Below are positions 54,512 to 64,000 of a stretch of DNA of 64,000 nucleotides, piece by piece (positions within the stretch are counted from its first letter, which is position 1; each line of letters starts with the position of its first letter). A program made the translations under genes and the position numbers. The DNA lies in NCBI GenBank assembly GCA_033782935.1, contig JAWQEG010001325.1, positions 1,736,001 through 1,800,000 on the forward strand. The letters are read 5' to 3'. The notes below the pieces were generated by a model. It was not told the origin of the DNA. It searched no databases and worked only from the letters and a program-made list of their open reading frames with translations. This DNA is from Petrolisthes cinctipes (taxonomy: Eukaryota; Arthropoda; Malacostraca; Decapoda; Porcellanidae).

Positions 54512-55747
54512 GGGGCGGATGCACGAAAGACCTTAGCTGAGTGACCGTTAAGGTAACCTTAGGCAGTTTCGCTAAGGGGATGGTAAGGTTGCTGCTATGG
54601 TTGTATGCTCTATTGGCCTTAACATCAACCTTAGTGTTCTCTTAGGTGATCTTAGCAGTCGGCCATGTTTGTTTCGTTCCATTCCCTTCCGACTATGGAC
54701 CACCAGCTGACATTCTCTGGGCCAATGAGAGGGCAACTTCATAGACAAGTTAGGCAACATAAACCAATCAGAAGTCAGTTGGGATGACAGCTTATCACAG
54801 AAAACAAACAAATGACTCATTTTCATTGCGTGAAGTGGGAGGTGAACATTATGTGAGATTTCTTGAGTATAGAAGTGTTTATTTTGGCATTTAATTACTT
54901 AATATGGTAGAAGAGCCTCCTACTAAACGCGCAAGATGTGCAAATTATACTGCAGCTGATGAAGAACTCATGATTATGATAACTGAATGGAAAAAAAGAG
55001 AACACATTTTCTGGTGGCTACTATTCGTCCACATCACACCAGAATACATGTTGATTTAGTATGTAGGCTATAGGGTAATTTGTTTCCTAGCATAGTTTGG
55101 AGGATTGAGAAACTTTGAATTTGCCGACTTCATAACAGGGAGGCCTAGCTATTACAACCAGAATATGCCGAGATTTCTGACCACCTTAATTCCTCTCTTA
55201 CTGTCTACTTTTCTTCTCTATTTATGTGAAGGTTGTAGTTGTGGTAGTAGTGAATGTGGTGGTAATGATTCCCGTTTAGATGATTTTCCAAACTTACCAT
55301 TCCCTGTGTAATATTTGTTGTTGTGGTAGGACAATGGTGGTAGTTGTAGTAGACCAATACAGTGTCGGAACATATGAAATAAATAATTATGGTGAGAAAA
55401 GAGCATCTATTCAAGGATATAATTTAAAAATAATAACAAATAAAAGCATTTATAACCTATGTGATTTTTCTGTCTTTTATAGTATAACTTGGTTATTAAA
55501 AATTTGCTTATTAGTAAAGATTAGCACAGCAGTACAATAATACCAGGTCAGGTCAGCAGCACAACGCTCCACTACTCAACCCTACGGTCGTCTAAAGGGT
55601 GCTCTCGACCACCCTTAGCCGTAAGGTTAAAGATGGCCGCCACAGTTGCCGCTAAGGTGTTTCGTGCATACCACCTTAGTGAGTTAAGGGCAAAAATGGC
55701 GGCTAAGGTAACTTAACGGCCGCTAAGGTCTTTCGTGCATCCGCCCC
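54512..55747. mobile_element. Harbinger-like non-autonomous DNA transposon
   Basis: Perfect inverted ends GGGGCGGATGCACGAAAGAC (at least 26 bp), flanked by the 3-bp direct repeat CTT (54509-54511 and 55748-55750). A 3-bp TSD and the Myb-like frame inside point to PIF/Harbinger. No transposase is visible. Further GCTAAGGT motifs recur near both ends. Confidence 0.75.
54904..55040 (+). pseudogene. Myb/SANT-like protein start of a Harbinger element
   Basis: The ATG at 54904 opens a frame with KRARCANYTAADEELMIMI and then TEWKKREHIFWW. This resembles the Myb/SANT-like DNA-binding domain of the second Harbinger protein, which helps bring the transposase to the ends. Only about 45 residues are readable before the frame is lost, so the gene is truncated. 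Confidence 0.5.
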
Positions 55748-56593
55748 CTTGATTAGTATTACTTTGATTCCAAGCAAGTGGAGATTTTGCACCCTATGGA
55801 GACTTAAATGCAACTTAAATGCAAAGAAATATGCAAGACAAACATATATGAAGATATGCAACATGGCACTTGAAGAGTTGTGTGTCACTGATGACATCAT
55901 CACTAAGCATAATACTTATTGGATGAAAATTGAATATTAAAGGATTACTTCCATTTTCATTGGGAATTGTTGAAGTACGTAGGTTGGGAAAAACATTTTA
56001 CTTTTTATGGGAATAATAATAATGAGGATATGATCTTATGTTAAAATACTACTCATGACTGTATAATAATATTTCAAGTAGGTGTATGAAGATAATAAGT
56101 AAGATGGTATTTCATCATTGATTGCGCCATTACATTTCGTAGTTGTTGGAGTGGTAATAATTGTGAGTTGATCTTACCTTACTCGCAGTAAATACTCTCT
56201 TAATAAATGGTTGTCATTCCTCTCTAAGTTCCTCACCTGCAATTCATTTCCTGCCAATTCACAAAAATAAATAGAAGCCTAAAATATGATGTGATTATTC
56301 CATATATGTAGTTCTTTTCATTCGTTGCTCATGTGAACTATATAAATCGTATTTAATTTCTGTGCAATGATTTGCACTCTAATACAGTATATACTTGTTA
56401 CTCTATCTTACCTTGATTTGCAAAGGTTTGTCCTGCAACTTTTTATGTATGGGATAATGCTTGTATACCACTATCTAAGCGGTAGCAAGTAGTGCTCATG
56501 AAATTTCACTTAAAAATTATCTAAATCACGCTCTGGGCTGTATCATATTTGTATGATAAGCGAGCAATATTACCTGAGTCGCTGAATTCATTC

Positions 56594-56950
56594 CTAGGGC
56601 GCCCAATAGTGAAAGGACACTATAGAATATAATGCATTTAAATAGGTAAATTCATTTGTCTGATACCTGTCAAACAAAACTAGTGTATCATTAAATACCT
56701 TATCTGTAACCCACTGCTCAATGGCAGAAAATTTATGTAATAATTCATATATATCCTGTAAAGAAATAGTGATTATATCGTTCGTCACCAATATTTTATT
56801 TATTTTCCTTTTTTTTTCAACTGATTGATAAAATTGTAAACGAGAGCTCTCGGATTTAAGACGTCATCTTTATCTGTGTTATGCACTTCGTCGGAGCTTG
56901 TAGCTGCCGCGAGTATAGACATGAAAACCGTTATATAGGTTGATTTGGGC
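56594..56950 (-). pseudogene. env: Gypsy-2 env N-terminus
   Basis: The start at about 56950 follows the acceptor TTTTTACAG and opens with a hydrophobic signal-peptide-like segment (MWPKSTYITVFMSILAAAT). After an A-run shift near 56815 the frame continues with ILVTNDIITISLQDI, which aligns in spacing and character with the same region of Gypsy-1 env. Spliced env expression is inferred from the acceptor. The rest is decayed and interrupted. Confidence 0.6.
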
Positions 56951-57234
56951 CACATCTGTAAAAAGAAATATTATATTTCATTGGAAACCGATCGGAGTTT
57001 TTGTTTATAATTGTTTATTTTATTACCATCAGTAGTAGGGATAATATTACTAGGAAGAGGAAATTGTTGCTGTTCCAGAGATATTGATTGGTTTTATTTT
57101 GGATGTTGGGTTTTTGCGCGCTTTTGCCAATTTCTTTATTCTGTTTACATAAACAATATCATCCGCCTGGTAAAATTATTCTTTATTATAAGGTTATGCC
57201 TACTAAAGACATGACAGTGTGAAGTTTCGATCGG

Positions 57235-57800
57235 GTACCCATTATGTCGGCGATTACGCATTATTTCCCTGCAAGCCTGTAATTTGTTTTTGTTATGTCG
57301 GCGATCACGCATTATTTCCCTGCAAGCCTATAATTTGTTTTATTATGTCGGCGATCACGCATTATTTCCTTGCAAGCCTGTAATTTGTTTTTGTTCATCA
57401 TGATGAAATTGTGGAAATGCAACTCACTGTCGTTCAGCGTAGTTGTCCATGTTGTAGCATGGCTTCTTGTGGCAATTGTTATATCATATGAAAGACGTAT
57501 CCATACGCCATATAGTATTTCATGTGGAGTTTTTCCTTTGTAGTGTTTATTGACCGTCATATCAATGCAGTGTTCCCATGTGGAGGGATTTTCATTGTTT
57601 CTGTGCCCCGAAGTACTTCTAGTATTTTACGGTTTTGCCGTTTTGTTAACCCATTAGATGCTGGAAGATATGGTAATACAAACGTTTGCTTAATATAGGA
57701 GAAATAAGATACCATTTATAATATCGGGACATGTATATGGGCATATGAATTTGGTTTTAAATATATGTGCACTTACTTTTGCGGTTTTTATCGTAGTGGT
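57235..57800 (-). pseudogene. pol: Gypsy-2 integrase remnant
   Basis: Readable pieces on the minus strand are SNGLTKRQNRKILEVL (near 57640, where catalytic Glu is replaced by Lys at the usual position), then KEKLHMKYYMAYG and CKEIMRDRRHNKTNY. These correspond in order to the second half of the Gypsy-1 integrase. Stops and shifts are frequent. The C-terminal coding part is expanded by a 55-bp tandem repeat at 57240-57395. Confidence 0.65.
57240..57395. repeat. Tandem repeat, about 55-bp period, 3 units
   Basis: Units of TTATGTCGGCGATCACGCAT plus TATTTCCCTGCAAGCCTGTAA, with few mismatches. Confidence 0.9.
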
Positions 57801-58449
57801 GCCGCCACTAAATATCTAGAAAATGGTTAACCATAGGTAATAACTTATTTGCACCCTGATTCGAAATTGGTAAGGAAAGTAGATCTATTCCTACTATGTC
57901 GCATGCGTCGTCCAGGATTAGGGATTCCCGTCATGGAGCAGAGGTCCAAATGTATGGCCTTGATTTGCATTGTATGTTTCGCACTGAGCGATATATGTGT
58001 TTTATCATCTACCCTTAGTTTATGTGAATAGTATATTATATGGAGAGTGGTCAGGTACCTATCTCTCCCAGGATGTCCTGCTGCATTATGATATAAGGGT
58101 AACTAATACTGAGGGAATTATTTTTAGTTGTATCACTATCTGATTGGTTTGTACGTCACGTTTCCTAAATTTTCTGTAAATAATATCATCATGAAGGGAA
58201 AAGTTATTTAAGTAATTCTGGTCCATTATTTTCATCCTCAGTTTTTAATGAATATCTATTTATCATAGAATCCGTTTGCTAATGTTTACGACCTGCATTA
58301 AGGTCAAAGTCCATGGGTGTCCTCGAAACTAAAAGGACAAGATGACTGTTTAAGGGATCTGCTACTTTATTTAATCGTCCTGGAAGGTAGTTAATATCAA
58401 TATGAGGGAGAAATTCATGAATTGTTAGATATTATCTGGCTAATTTTCC

Positions 58450-59760
58450 CGTTAGAGTTTGAGGTTATAGTAAGCCAATAATCGATTGGTAATTCACGAA
58501 AACTTGTAAAGGATAGCCTAATACGATTTCTCTAAAGTACGAAGTGCCCATAATATTGCTAAAGTTTCCTGTATTGGTACAGAGTAACGAGTTCCCTGCG
58601 CATTTAATATTCTCTAAGCATAAGCACATACCTGACATAGACCCATAGCTATCTCTTACATAAGTACAGCGCCTAAGCCTACTGAAGAAGCATCTGTACA
58701 CGTGATATAAGGTAATGAATATTTGGGAATGCAAGAATTGGAGCTTACATTAATTAACCTTTAATAATTCAAAGCTCAGCTATTTCTCTGGCATCCATAC
58801 AAATTCTGTATTTTTCTCGAGGGGATTATTTAGGGGTTTAGTTTCTTGGAAAAAATTCTTTACAAAGATTCTATATAAGAACATAAACCCAAGAATGATT
58901 TTACGTTAGTAACATTTATTTGTAATAGAGAATATTCTCAATGCTCGTATTTTATCAGATTGTGTATGGAGCACAGTGGCGGTTAATGGATAACCTAAAA
59001 TGATAATTTTCTGCTAAAGAAAATGACACATAGGCATTTAAAGTTTGAGGCCTACCTAATGTAATCTATGGATAAGCTTCTTTATTGTTACTTATTATGA
59101 ATGTACGTCTTTAGAAAAATAATAAAATCGTTTAGATTAGCGATGACTACGTTATTACTAACGCCAACACGAAAATTGACCATATGCTGAAATGGGGATG
59201 AAGCATTTCATAACCCAAATGGTCTACGAATGTATTCATAATAACCATGGGAAGTATTAAATGTTGTAATGGGTTGACTTTTATCATCTAATGCTACTTG
59301 CCAGTTTCCACTGACCAAGTTTTAAGGTGAAGAATATCATATGTTTTGTTTGACCAATGTTAGACAAAACATCTTAAAGGAGGGAGGGGATATTTATCTT
59401 TAATTGTAGCATTATTTATTTTTTTCTGTAATCAATTACTGGCCTAAATTCACCATTATTTTTTTTTTTTTTTAACCAACAACATTGGGCTGTTAAAAGG
59501 GGAGTTAGAATTCCTAATAATGCCTTCATCCATCATTTCATTAATAATTTTCTTTACAACTTTCTGCCTACTATGAGGTACGGTAGTCTATATGCTCGAG
59601 TAAATGGGTTGAGGGGATGTTAGTGTAATGGTATGCTTTATAATGGTGGTTCATCCTAAGGATTCACCAGGTAGGGCAAGCGCATTTCGATATGTGGCTA
59701 GTATGTTGATAAAATTATCACGATAAAGTGGAAAATCGCGTCCACTGACAAAATTTCTGA
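58450..59760 (-). pseudogene. pol: Gypsy-2 reverse transcriptase / RNase H remnant
   Basis: The minus strand shows RDFPLYRDNFINILATYRNA, ALPGESLG, KKIINEMMDEGIIRNSNSPF and NSPMLLV for the RT start. Then come much degraded palm and RNase H segments, ending with FREIVLGYPLQVFVNYQ. The same blocks occur in Gypsy-1 (for example FREIILGYPI), so the two elements belong to one clade. Numerous stops make it clearly dead. The YxDD block is not readable. Confidence 0.75.
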
Positions 59761-60594
59761 GTTGCTCCCTTACGTGACTATCTATTTATACCCTTTGGTT
59801 AGAACCGATACAATATTTCCTTGTGTAATTTGGTCTAACTTCCATCTGTACAGATCACATAGATATGTTCCATTCTTTACATGAATATTGGTAGATGTTT
59901 TATTAATATCAGTGACATTTCCACTGTTTACATTGGGTAAAGTAAATTAATCCCTGGATATATATTATTTTACTGGTTCTATTAAGGATAGAACGCTAGT
60001 ATGTGGCTGTACAGGAGATGGAAGCTTTACCTTCAATTTATGGACGAAATTTGGAGTTAATATAGTATTATATGCAGCAATGGCCTTTATGATAATGGAG
60101 CCGTTTTCCTCATTTTCAATACGTATAGGGTTAACCTTACATGGACTTATATATTGGCCTGGACAATCCTGTATTGGAATACATTAATTCCTAAAATGTA
60201 TTATTTTATGTTTAGGGTTAATTATTATGATTTGTTTGATAAGGTATGATAAAACTAGTTTATAATTTCGTATTATATAAAATTCAATTTGTATATGGTT
60301 AGTTCCCTTGTCTAACCGTACAGGAAGGGTTAGTGTCGCTAATACCTGTAATTTATTGCCTGTCATGGTTGACAATTCTATGTCACCTGTTCAATCATGG
60401 TTTATAAATGCCGCTGGGGACCTAATTTGCATAATAGGTTAAAGGAATTATCCGATAACAAGGAAACTGCTGTGCCTGTGTCTAATTATTAATGGAGTGT
60501 TACAATGTGATATGAGGACAGGGAATTATAGTACATTATCGGTAAATGCGACGACAGGGCCTACAGTTTTATTTTCGGGACATTTGATGCTATT
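59761..60594 (-). pseudogene. Gypsy-2 gag-pol junction and protease region, degenerate
   Basis: Fragments such as LPVRLDKGTNHIQIEFYIIR (about 60330) and further decayed coding are consistent with a retropepsin and spacer, but no DTG/DSG active-site block could be read with confidence. Confidence 0.4.
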
Positions 60595-61383
60595 TTAATA
60601 TTGTGGCGGTCTCGTTTCATACATCATGTTTCGATTGTGCCTGCCCTGTTTCATTTTGTTAAGGATCATGCATTCATCTAAGGAATGCGACTTTGATTTA
60701 TGTAAATGACAGTATTTATGATTACTTTTCCCTTGATAATTTCCCCTAGTATTATATAAGTTATAGCATTCACTGGTAATATGATTATTTTCGTTACAGT
60801 GTTTGCAACGTTTTCCTTGTGATTCCCCTTGAGTAGGTGTGGCATCAAAATTAAATATCTTCGTACCCATGGATTGAGTAATCCGTAATGCATGATGTAT
60901 GATACTAGATTCCTTCGAATTTAAAGCTAGAGACCCTGATAGTGCAAGTGCTTTTGCTGGTTCACTTGTATTTATTTTTTCTGCCTTTGTTTTAATCATT
61001 CTCTGAACCCATGATAATGAATTATGTAATTGACCATCCCCAAAAACATTAATAAGTGACTGTCTGAATGTAGCATATGACGTAAAATTCTTTGGATCAG
61101 AAAAAGCACTTGTGTTTAACATATAAGTGGCTGGACTATCTGGTGCAATATGCTCTCTCACGAATCCTATCTTATGTACATCCTGCTCTATATTAGTTTG
61201 GTAAAACACATCCTCCAAATGACGCAAGAAGAGATGAATCCCATATCTTGGATTATCTCCCGTATAATACTTTAAATAATTGTGGGTGGGTAAGATTGTC
61301 ATTGTTTGCATAGAAAAGGTAGTGGGGTTAGAAGAAGTTGTATGAAGAGCAGAGACAGTAGGAGATTGTGGAGGAATAGCCAT
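60595..61383 (-). CDS. gag: Gypsy-2 Gag with zinc knuckles (open frame)
   Basis: 262 codons from the Met at 61383 without interruption. The N-terminal 200 residues are helical capsid-like sequence (HLFLRHLEDVFYQTN, FVREHIAPDSPATYML). The C-terminal third has two Cys/His knuckles: CKHCNENNHITSEC (C-X2-C-X4-H-X4-C) and a second, CHLHKSKSHSLDEC, where His replaces the second Cys. Gag forms the particle and packages RNA. This frame is intact while the pol and env of the same element are ruined. It ends shortly before the degraded protease region. Confidence 0.8.
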   Translation of the reverse strand: MAIPPQSPTVSALHTTSSNPTTFSMQTMTILPTHNYLKYYTGDNPRYGIHLFLRHLEDVFYQTNIEQDVHKIGFVREHIAPDSPATYMLNTSAFSDPKNFTSYATFRQSLINVFGDGQLHNSLSWVQRMIKTKAEKINTSEPAKALALSGSLALNSKESSIIHHALRITQSMGTKIFNFDATPTQGESQGKRCKHCNENNHITSECYNLYNTRGNYQGKSNHKYCHLHKSKSHSLDECMILNKMKQGRHNRNMMYETRPPQY

Positions 61384-62281
61384 TGTTGGAGAAAATACAG
61401 GTTAATATAGTATGACAGATTGAGTCTTAAATGGGGGTAAGGTTGGAGAAGCAGAAGAATGTACTCGAATGTGTTGGCACCACAAACGAGACTTAGAGAG
61501 GCAGGTGAATCTAGCTTGGAGGCTAATGAATCATTATCAGGGATATTCGAAGTTAGTTGTGATACCTTTGGATTAATGGGGGAGAATATCTGTACTTTTG
61601 TTTTAATTTGGCACTTCTTATCTTTCTTTCTGGGCTGTTAATGAGGAACTTAATTCTTTACTAACATGTTCGTGGACAAGTGAAAAATAATGTAATGTAA
61701 CATGTAATGTGTACCTACTTTTAGTTGACTGTAGTTGCAACGACGATGACGACGAGTTGAAGTCTAGTTGGGGTGTTGTCTGGCGAGGCGACGATTTGGT
61801 GAAGAGGTGACGACGGTGAAGTGACGAAGCGATGATTAGTTAGCTCGCACACTAACACACTAACAGTCGTTATTGGAGTTAAGATGATGAACGTTGACTT
61901 GCCTTTTACGAGAGAATTTACGTAACGAATTTACGTAGCGTGGTGGTGATGGAGGTCGTGGCGTTGTCCTGACGAGAGCATTTACGCAGGGACGCCAAAA
62001 TGGTAGTGATGAAGTTATGATTGTTTGTTGTGAAGTAGATGAGGTCCCCTTGTAGGTCAGTTGCAGTTATGTTGAAGCAGGTGCCTCTTGTAGGTGAAGA
62101 ATATGTGGTTTATCCCCCTCTTGAGAGGTCGTAAGATTATACCCACAGAAGAAATTACTTGAGAGAATTTACAAGTAAATTCCTTCAACTTGTCCTTGAA
62201 CTATGTTAGTCACTGTACTCCCGTGAAGTCTTTACCTTGCAATTTGTCTTGTTGCAAAAACACCGCTGCCATCAAATGTAC
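61384..62281 (-). other. 5' leader of Gypsy-2
   Basis: Between the gag start and the 5' LTR. Directly inside the LTR the minus strand reads GATGGCAGCGGTGTTTTTGC, similar to the GGTGGCAGCGGTGGG primer-site sequence at 22764. No gene. Confidence 0.55.
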
Positions 62282-62900
62282 CAGTTCTGAAGGCTTGAAC
62301 TCTGGGCAGAAACTGGTAACTTACTTGTGTGTAATTTCTTGGAGTCGTTGTTGTAGTAGTTGTTTTGTTGTATTAGGTAACGTGGAAGACGGGGTGCTTT
62401 CTTAGGTAATTGACTTCACAAGTTTCTTAAGGATTAATTTATTAATATATACTTATATCTATACAGGGAATTATAATGATGTGCCTTGTCTTATTTATAT
62501 GGACTCTCTTTGTGGAGACAAGTGTATAGCCCTGGGAGTCAATGTTAAGTATCCTACCTATTAGTTAAACTTCACTGCTAATATACATTCTCTACTGGAG
62601 TTGACAGCTGTGTCTGGATACAATATTAACAACTTGATGGTTATGATTTTACTGTGGGTTACCTGTGGTCATGTGGTAGGATGAATCACGTGGACTATGG
62701 TCACGAGGTTTTGAGTCATGCCTGAAAGGACCCTTGCTTCTATCTCCAGCTACCTCTACAGATAAATAGTTCGTAATACCTGGTTATTTTACTGTCTATC
62801 TCTTGTCTATTTATTTAATGCCGGTTCTGGACAGGTAGTCTGTTTAGCTGACCCTAGCTAATCTTACCTTCTACCTGCCTTGCTTCATGGAGCCGTACAA
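62282..62900 (-). repeat. 5' LTR of Gypsy-2
   Basis: Direct repeat of 52710-53332 with about 15 differences including small indels. Confidence 0.9.
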
Positions 62901-63023
62901 CGGCAACACCTGTGTACAACAGAGACCACAGTCTGTATGGAATTGTCAGGACAAGATAATGCATCAACATGGATGTCTACCACTACCACTTGGATATAGT
63001 GGAGATTGTATGGTCTGAGAGAG

Positions 63024-63026
<3 letters not shown>

Positions 63027-63111
<85 letters not shown>
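63027..63111. repeat. (TA)n microsatellite
   Basis: About 42 TA units. Confidence 0.95.
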
Positions 63112-63113
<2 letters not shown>

Positions 63114-63256
63114 TCTTTCAAACAAACGAGGTTGAAGGAAATGGCTTGTTCTGCATTAATGAGTTTATTATTTATATTTTCAATATTTCTTACAATTTTT
63201 CTTAAGTCTTCACTTAGATGGTGGATGAGTGAGGCAAAAGTTGAGTTGTTGGGGGA

Positions 63257-63293
63257 GGTCGACGTTTCGTCCAGTACATCGGACATCTTCAGG
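63257..63293 (-). ncRNA. Hammerhead-ribozyme-like motif
   Basis: The minus strand reads CCTGAAGATGTCC, a short loop, then GGACGAAACGTCGACC. The CTGANGA box, a GUCC/GGAC helix and GAAAC-GUC are in hammerhead order, with one extra base before the helix compared with the consensus. Penelope-like elements are known to carry hammerheads. Cleavage is not shown. Confidence 0.45.
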
Positions 63294-63374
63294 AGGAAGT
63301 GGCGATTCTGAGTGGGTGAGGGGTATTTATCTGTTTTCCGTCTGTGGGGTGGGCGGGGCCACCATATCAGAGGC

Positions 63375-63842
63375 CTAGTGATTGGTGGATAGGCGGTAGC
63401 TTCTGATTCTGGCGCTACGTCTGAGTTGTTGGTTGGTTGTAGTGGTGGGTAAGATGTTAGATGTTTGTGGTGAGTCAGTAGGTGTTGGAGGTGGGGTGAG
63501 TATCCTGACGGTGTTGGTGATGTGTCGTTTTCTGGAGGGCAGTATTTGGAGGTCTTGTGTCTGGTTGTTAATAGAGGGTTGTAGGGTTTCTATGTAGATC
63601 GCTTCTAGGTAGGAGAGTCTTCTGCTGTCTGTTTCTTTGTCTAGTATGGTGGTATTGTTTACTAGTTTGTCTCGTGTCAGAGCTTGGTTGTCGTGGGTAA
63701 GGTAGTGGTCTTTTATAGACCCTGACTGGAGGTGCATGGTGAGACGACGAGACAGTGATGTTTGTGTTTTACCAACATAGTGGTGAGGCTCACAGTCCAC
63801 ACTGTTACAGGTGTGTTGGTAAATCACGTGGTCACTGTTCAT
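63375..63842 (-). pseudogene. Penelope-like GIY-YIG endonuclease domain and C-terminal tail
   Basis: 155 codons from the first Met. The frame is open further upstream to about 63900 without recognisable RT. The GIY-YIG core is visible as VIYQHTC...HHYVGKTQTSLSRRL, with the YVG strand and the catalytic Arg, then YLEAIYIETLQPSINNQ with the metal-binding Glu. The tail is Thr/Pro-rich with a basic end. In Penelope-like elements this domain follows the RT and nicks target DNA. I mark it as a fragment because the RT half is absent here. Confidence 0.75.
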
Positions 63843-64000
63843 CGGTCTCTTGGGGGTAGTAGGTCGGTTGTGTTCTGGAGTTGTAGTTGGTTGTGGTAGC
63901 TAGCTCGGCGGCGTTGTGGTGTTCAGTCAAGGTTGGAAATAAACTTCAGTAAGTAAAATTAAACTTACTTTATTTATTAATTTTAAGGGAGAACAGAGTT

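Larger units (their letters stand above)
52710..62900 (-). mobile_element. Gypsy-2: envelope-bearing LTR retrotransposon with paired LTRs and nested insertions
   Basis: Direct repeats at 52710-53332 and 62282-62900 differ at roughly 15 positions over 620 bp. Between them, on the minus strand, lie gag (61383-60595), protease/linker remnants, RT and RNase H (about 59760-58450), integrase (about 57800-57250) and env (56950 to about 53632). A Tc1-type MITE and a Harbinger-like element sit inside env. No matching target duplication was found outside the LTRs. Confidence 0.85.
63112..64000 (-). mobile_element. Penelope-like element, 3' part
   Basis: The minus strand carries a GIY-YIG endonuclease coding end and then a downstream region with a hammerhead-ribozyme-like motif at 63257-63293, an arrangement known for Penelope-like elements. 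The RT is not in the readable frame, so the copy is 5'-truncated or continues beyond the window. Confidence 0.7.

Noticed and set aside
63006..63311. Open frames running through the (TA)n tract near the right end
   Set aside because: Microsatellite translation. The part beyond it is the Penelope 3' region.

Overview
The window is eukaryotic and looks like a gene-poor stretch of an arthropod genome, most likely a crustacean. The evidence is long (CT)n, (GT)n, (TA)n and (ACT)n tracts, short degenerate TTAGG-type pentamer runs, genes with spliceosomal introns, and a dense pile of metazoan transposon families. No convincing single-copy host gene, rRNA, tRNA or CRISPR array is visible. Almost every coding stretch is a mobile-element gene, and nearly all are broken. 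The exception is a full-length piggyBac transposase.

Layout. 1-5.0 kb: an LTR-retrotransposon integrase scrap, then an internally deleted RNase H-bearing LINE (minus strand), then copy A of a 1.2-kb composite repeat carrying a hAT MITE. 5.4-14.2 kb: an envelope-bearing Gypsy/errantivirus-like element (minus strand) split by a 4.1-kb Tc1/mariner-type element (9959-14044). That element has 1.3-kb inverted arms, and a SINE sits in one arm with an obvious target duplication. 14.2-20.5 kb: mostly non-coding sequence, with a mariner scrap, a folded-back LINE fragment, SINE tails and microsatellites. 20.5-31.7 kb: a 5'-truncated LINE reverse transcriptase and an internally deleted LTR element with long LTRs and an SGNH-hydrolase-like ORF, followed by an intact piggyBac (27067-30572, TTAA flanks) and an inverted partial LTR of the same LTR family.

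31.7-41 kb: a broken hAT transposase, then the most distinctive locus. A three-exon THAP/DDE transposase gene on the plus strand converges on a three-exon SWIM-zinc-finger/YqaJ-nuclease gene on the minus strand. Together they look like one two-gene DNA transposon of the kind I recall as ISL2EU. The nuclease gene's second intron holds about 2.3 kb of inserted SINEs, a palindrome and copy B of the 1.2-kb repeat. 41.0-43.1 kb: a Merlin-type transposon. 45.1-51.1 kb: a nearly full-length LINE nested between mariner-like terminal inverted repeats. 52.7-62.9 kb: a second envelope-bearing Gypsy element with paired LTRs, interrupted by a Tc1-type MITE and a Harbinger-like element. 63.1-64 kb: the 3' end of a Penelope-like element with a GIY-YIG domain and a possible hammerhead-like motif.

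The genes do not form a host pathway. Each set serves transposition: LINE gag-like protein plus endonuclease/RT/RNase H, retroviral-type gag/pol/env, or cut-and-paste transposase with or without an accessory nuclease. The nesting order gives a relative history: Tc1 into Gypsy-1 and then SINE into Tc1; MITE and Harbinger into Gypsy-2; LINE into a mariner-like element; and SINE/repeat sequences into the YqaJ intron.
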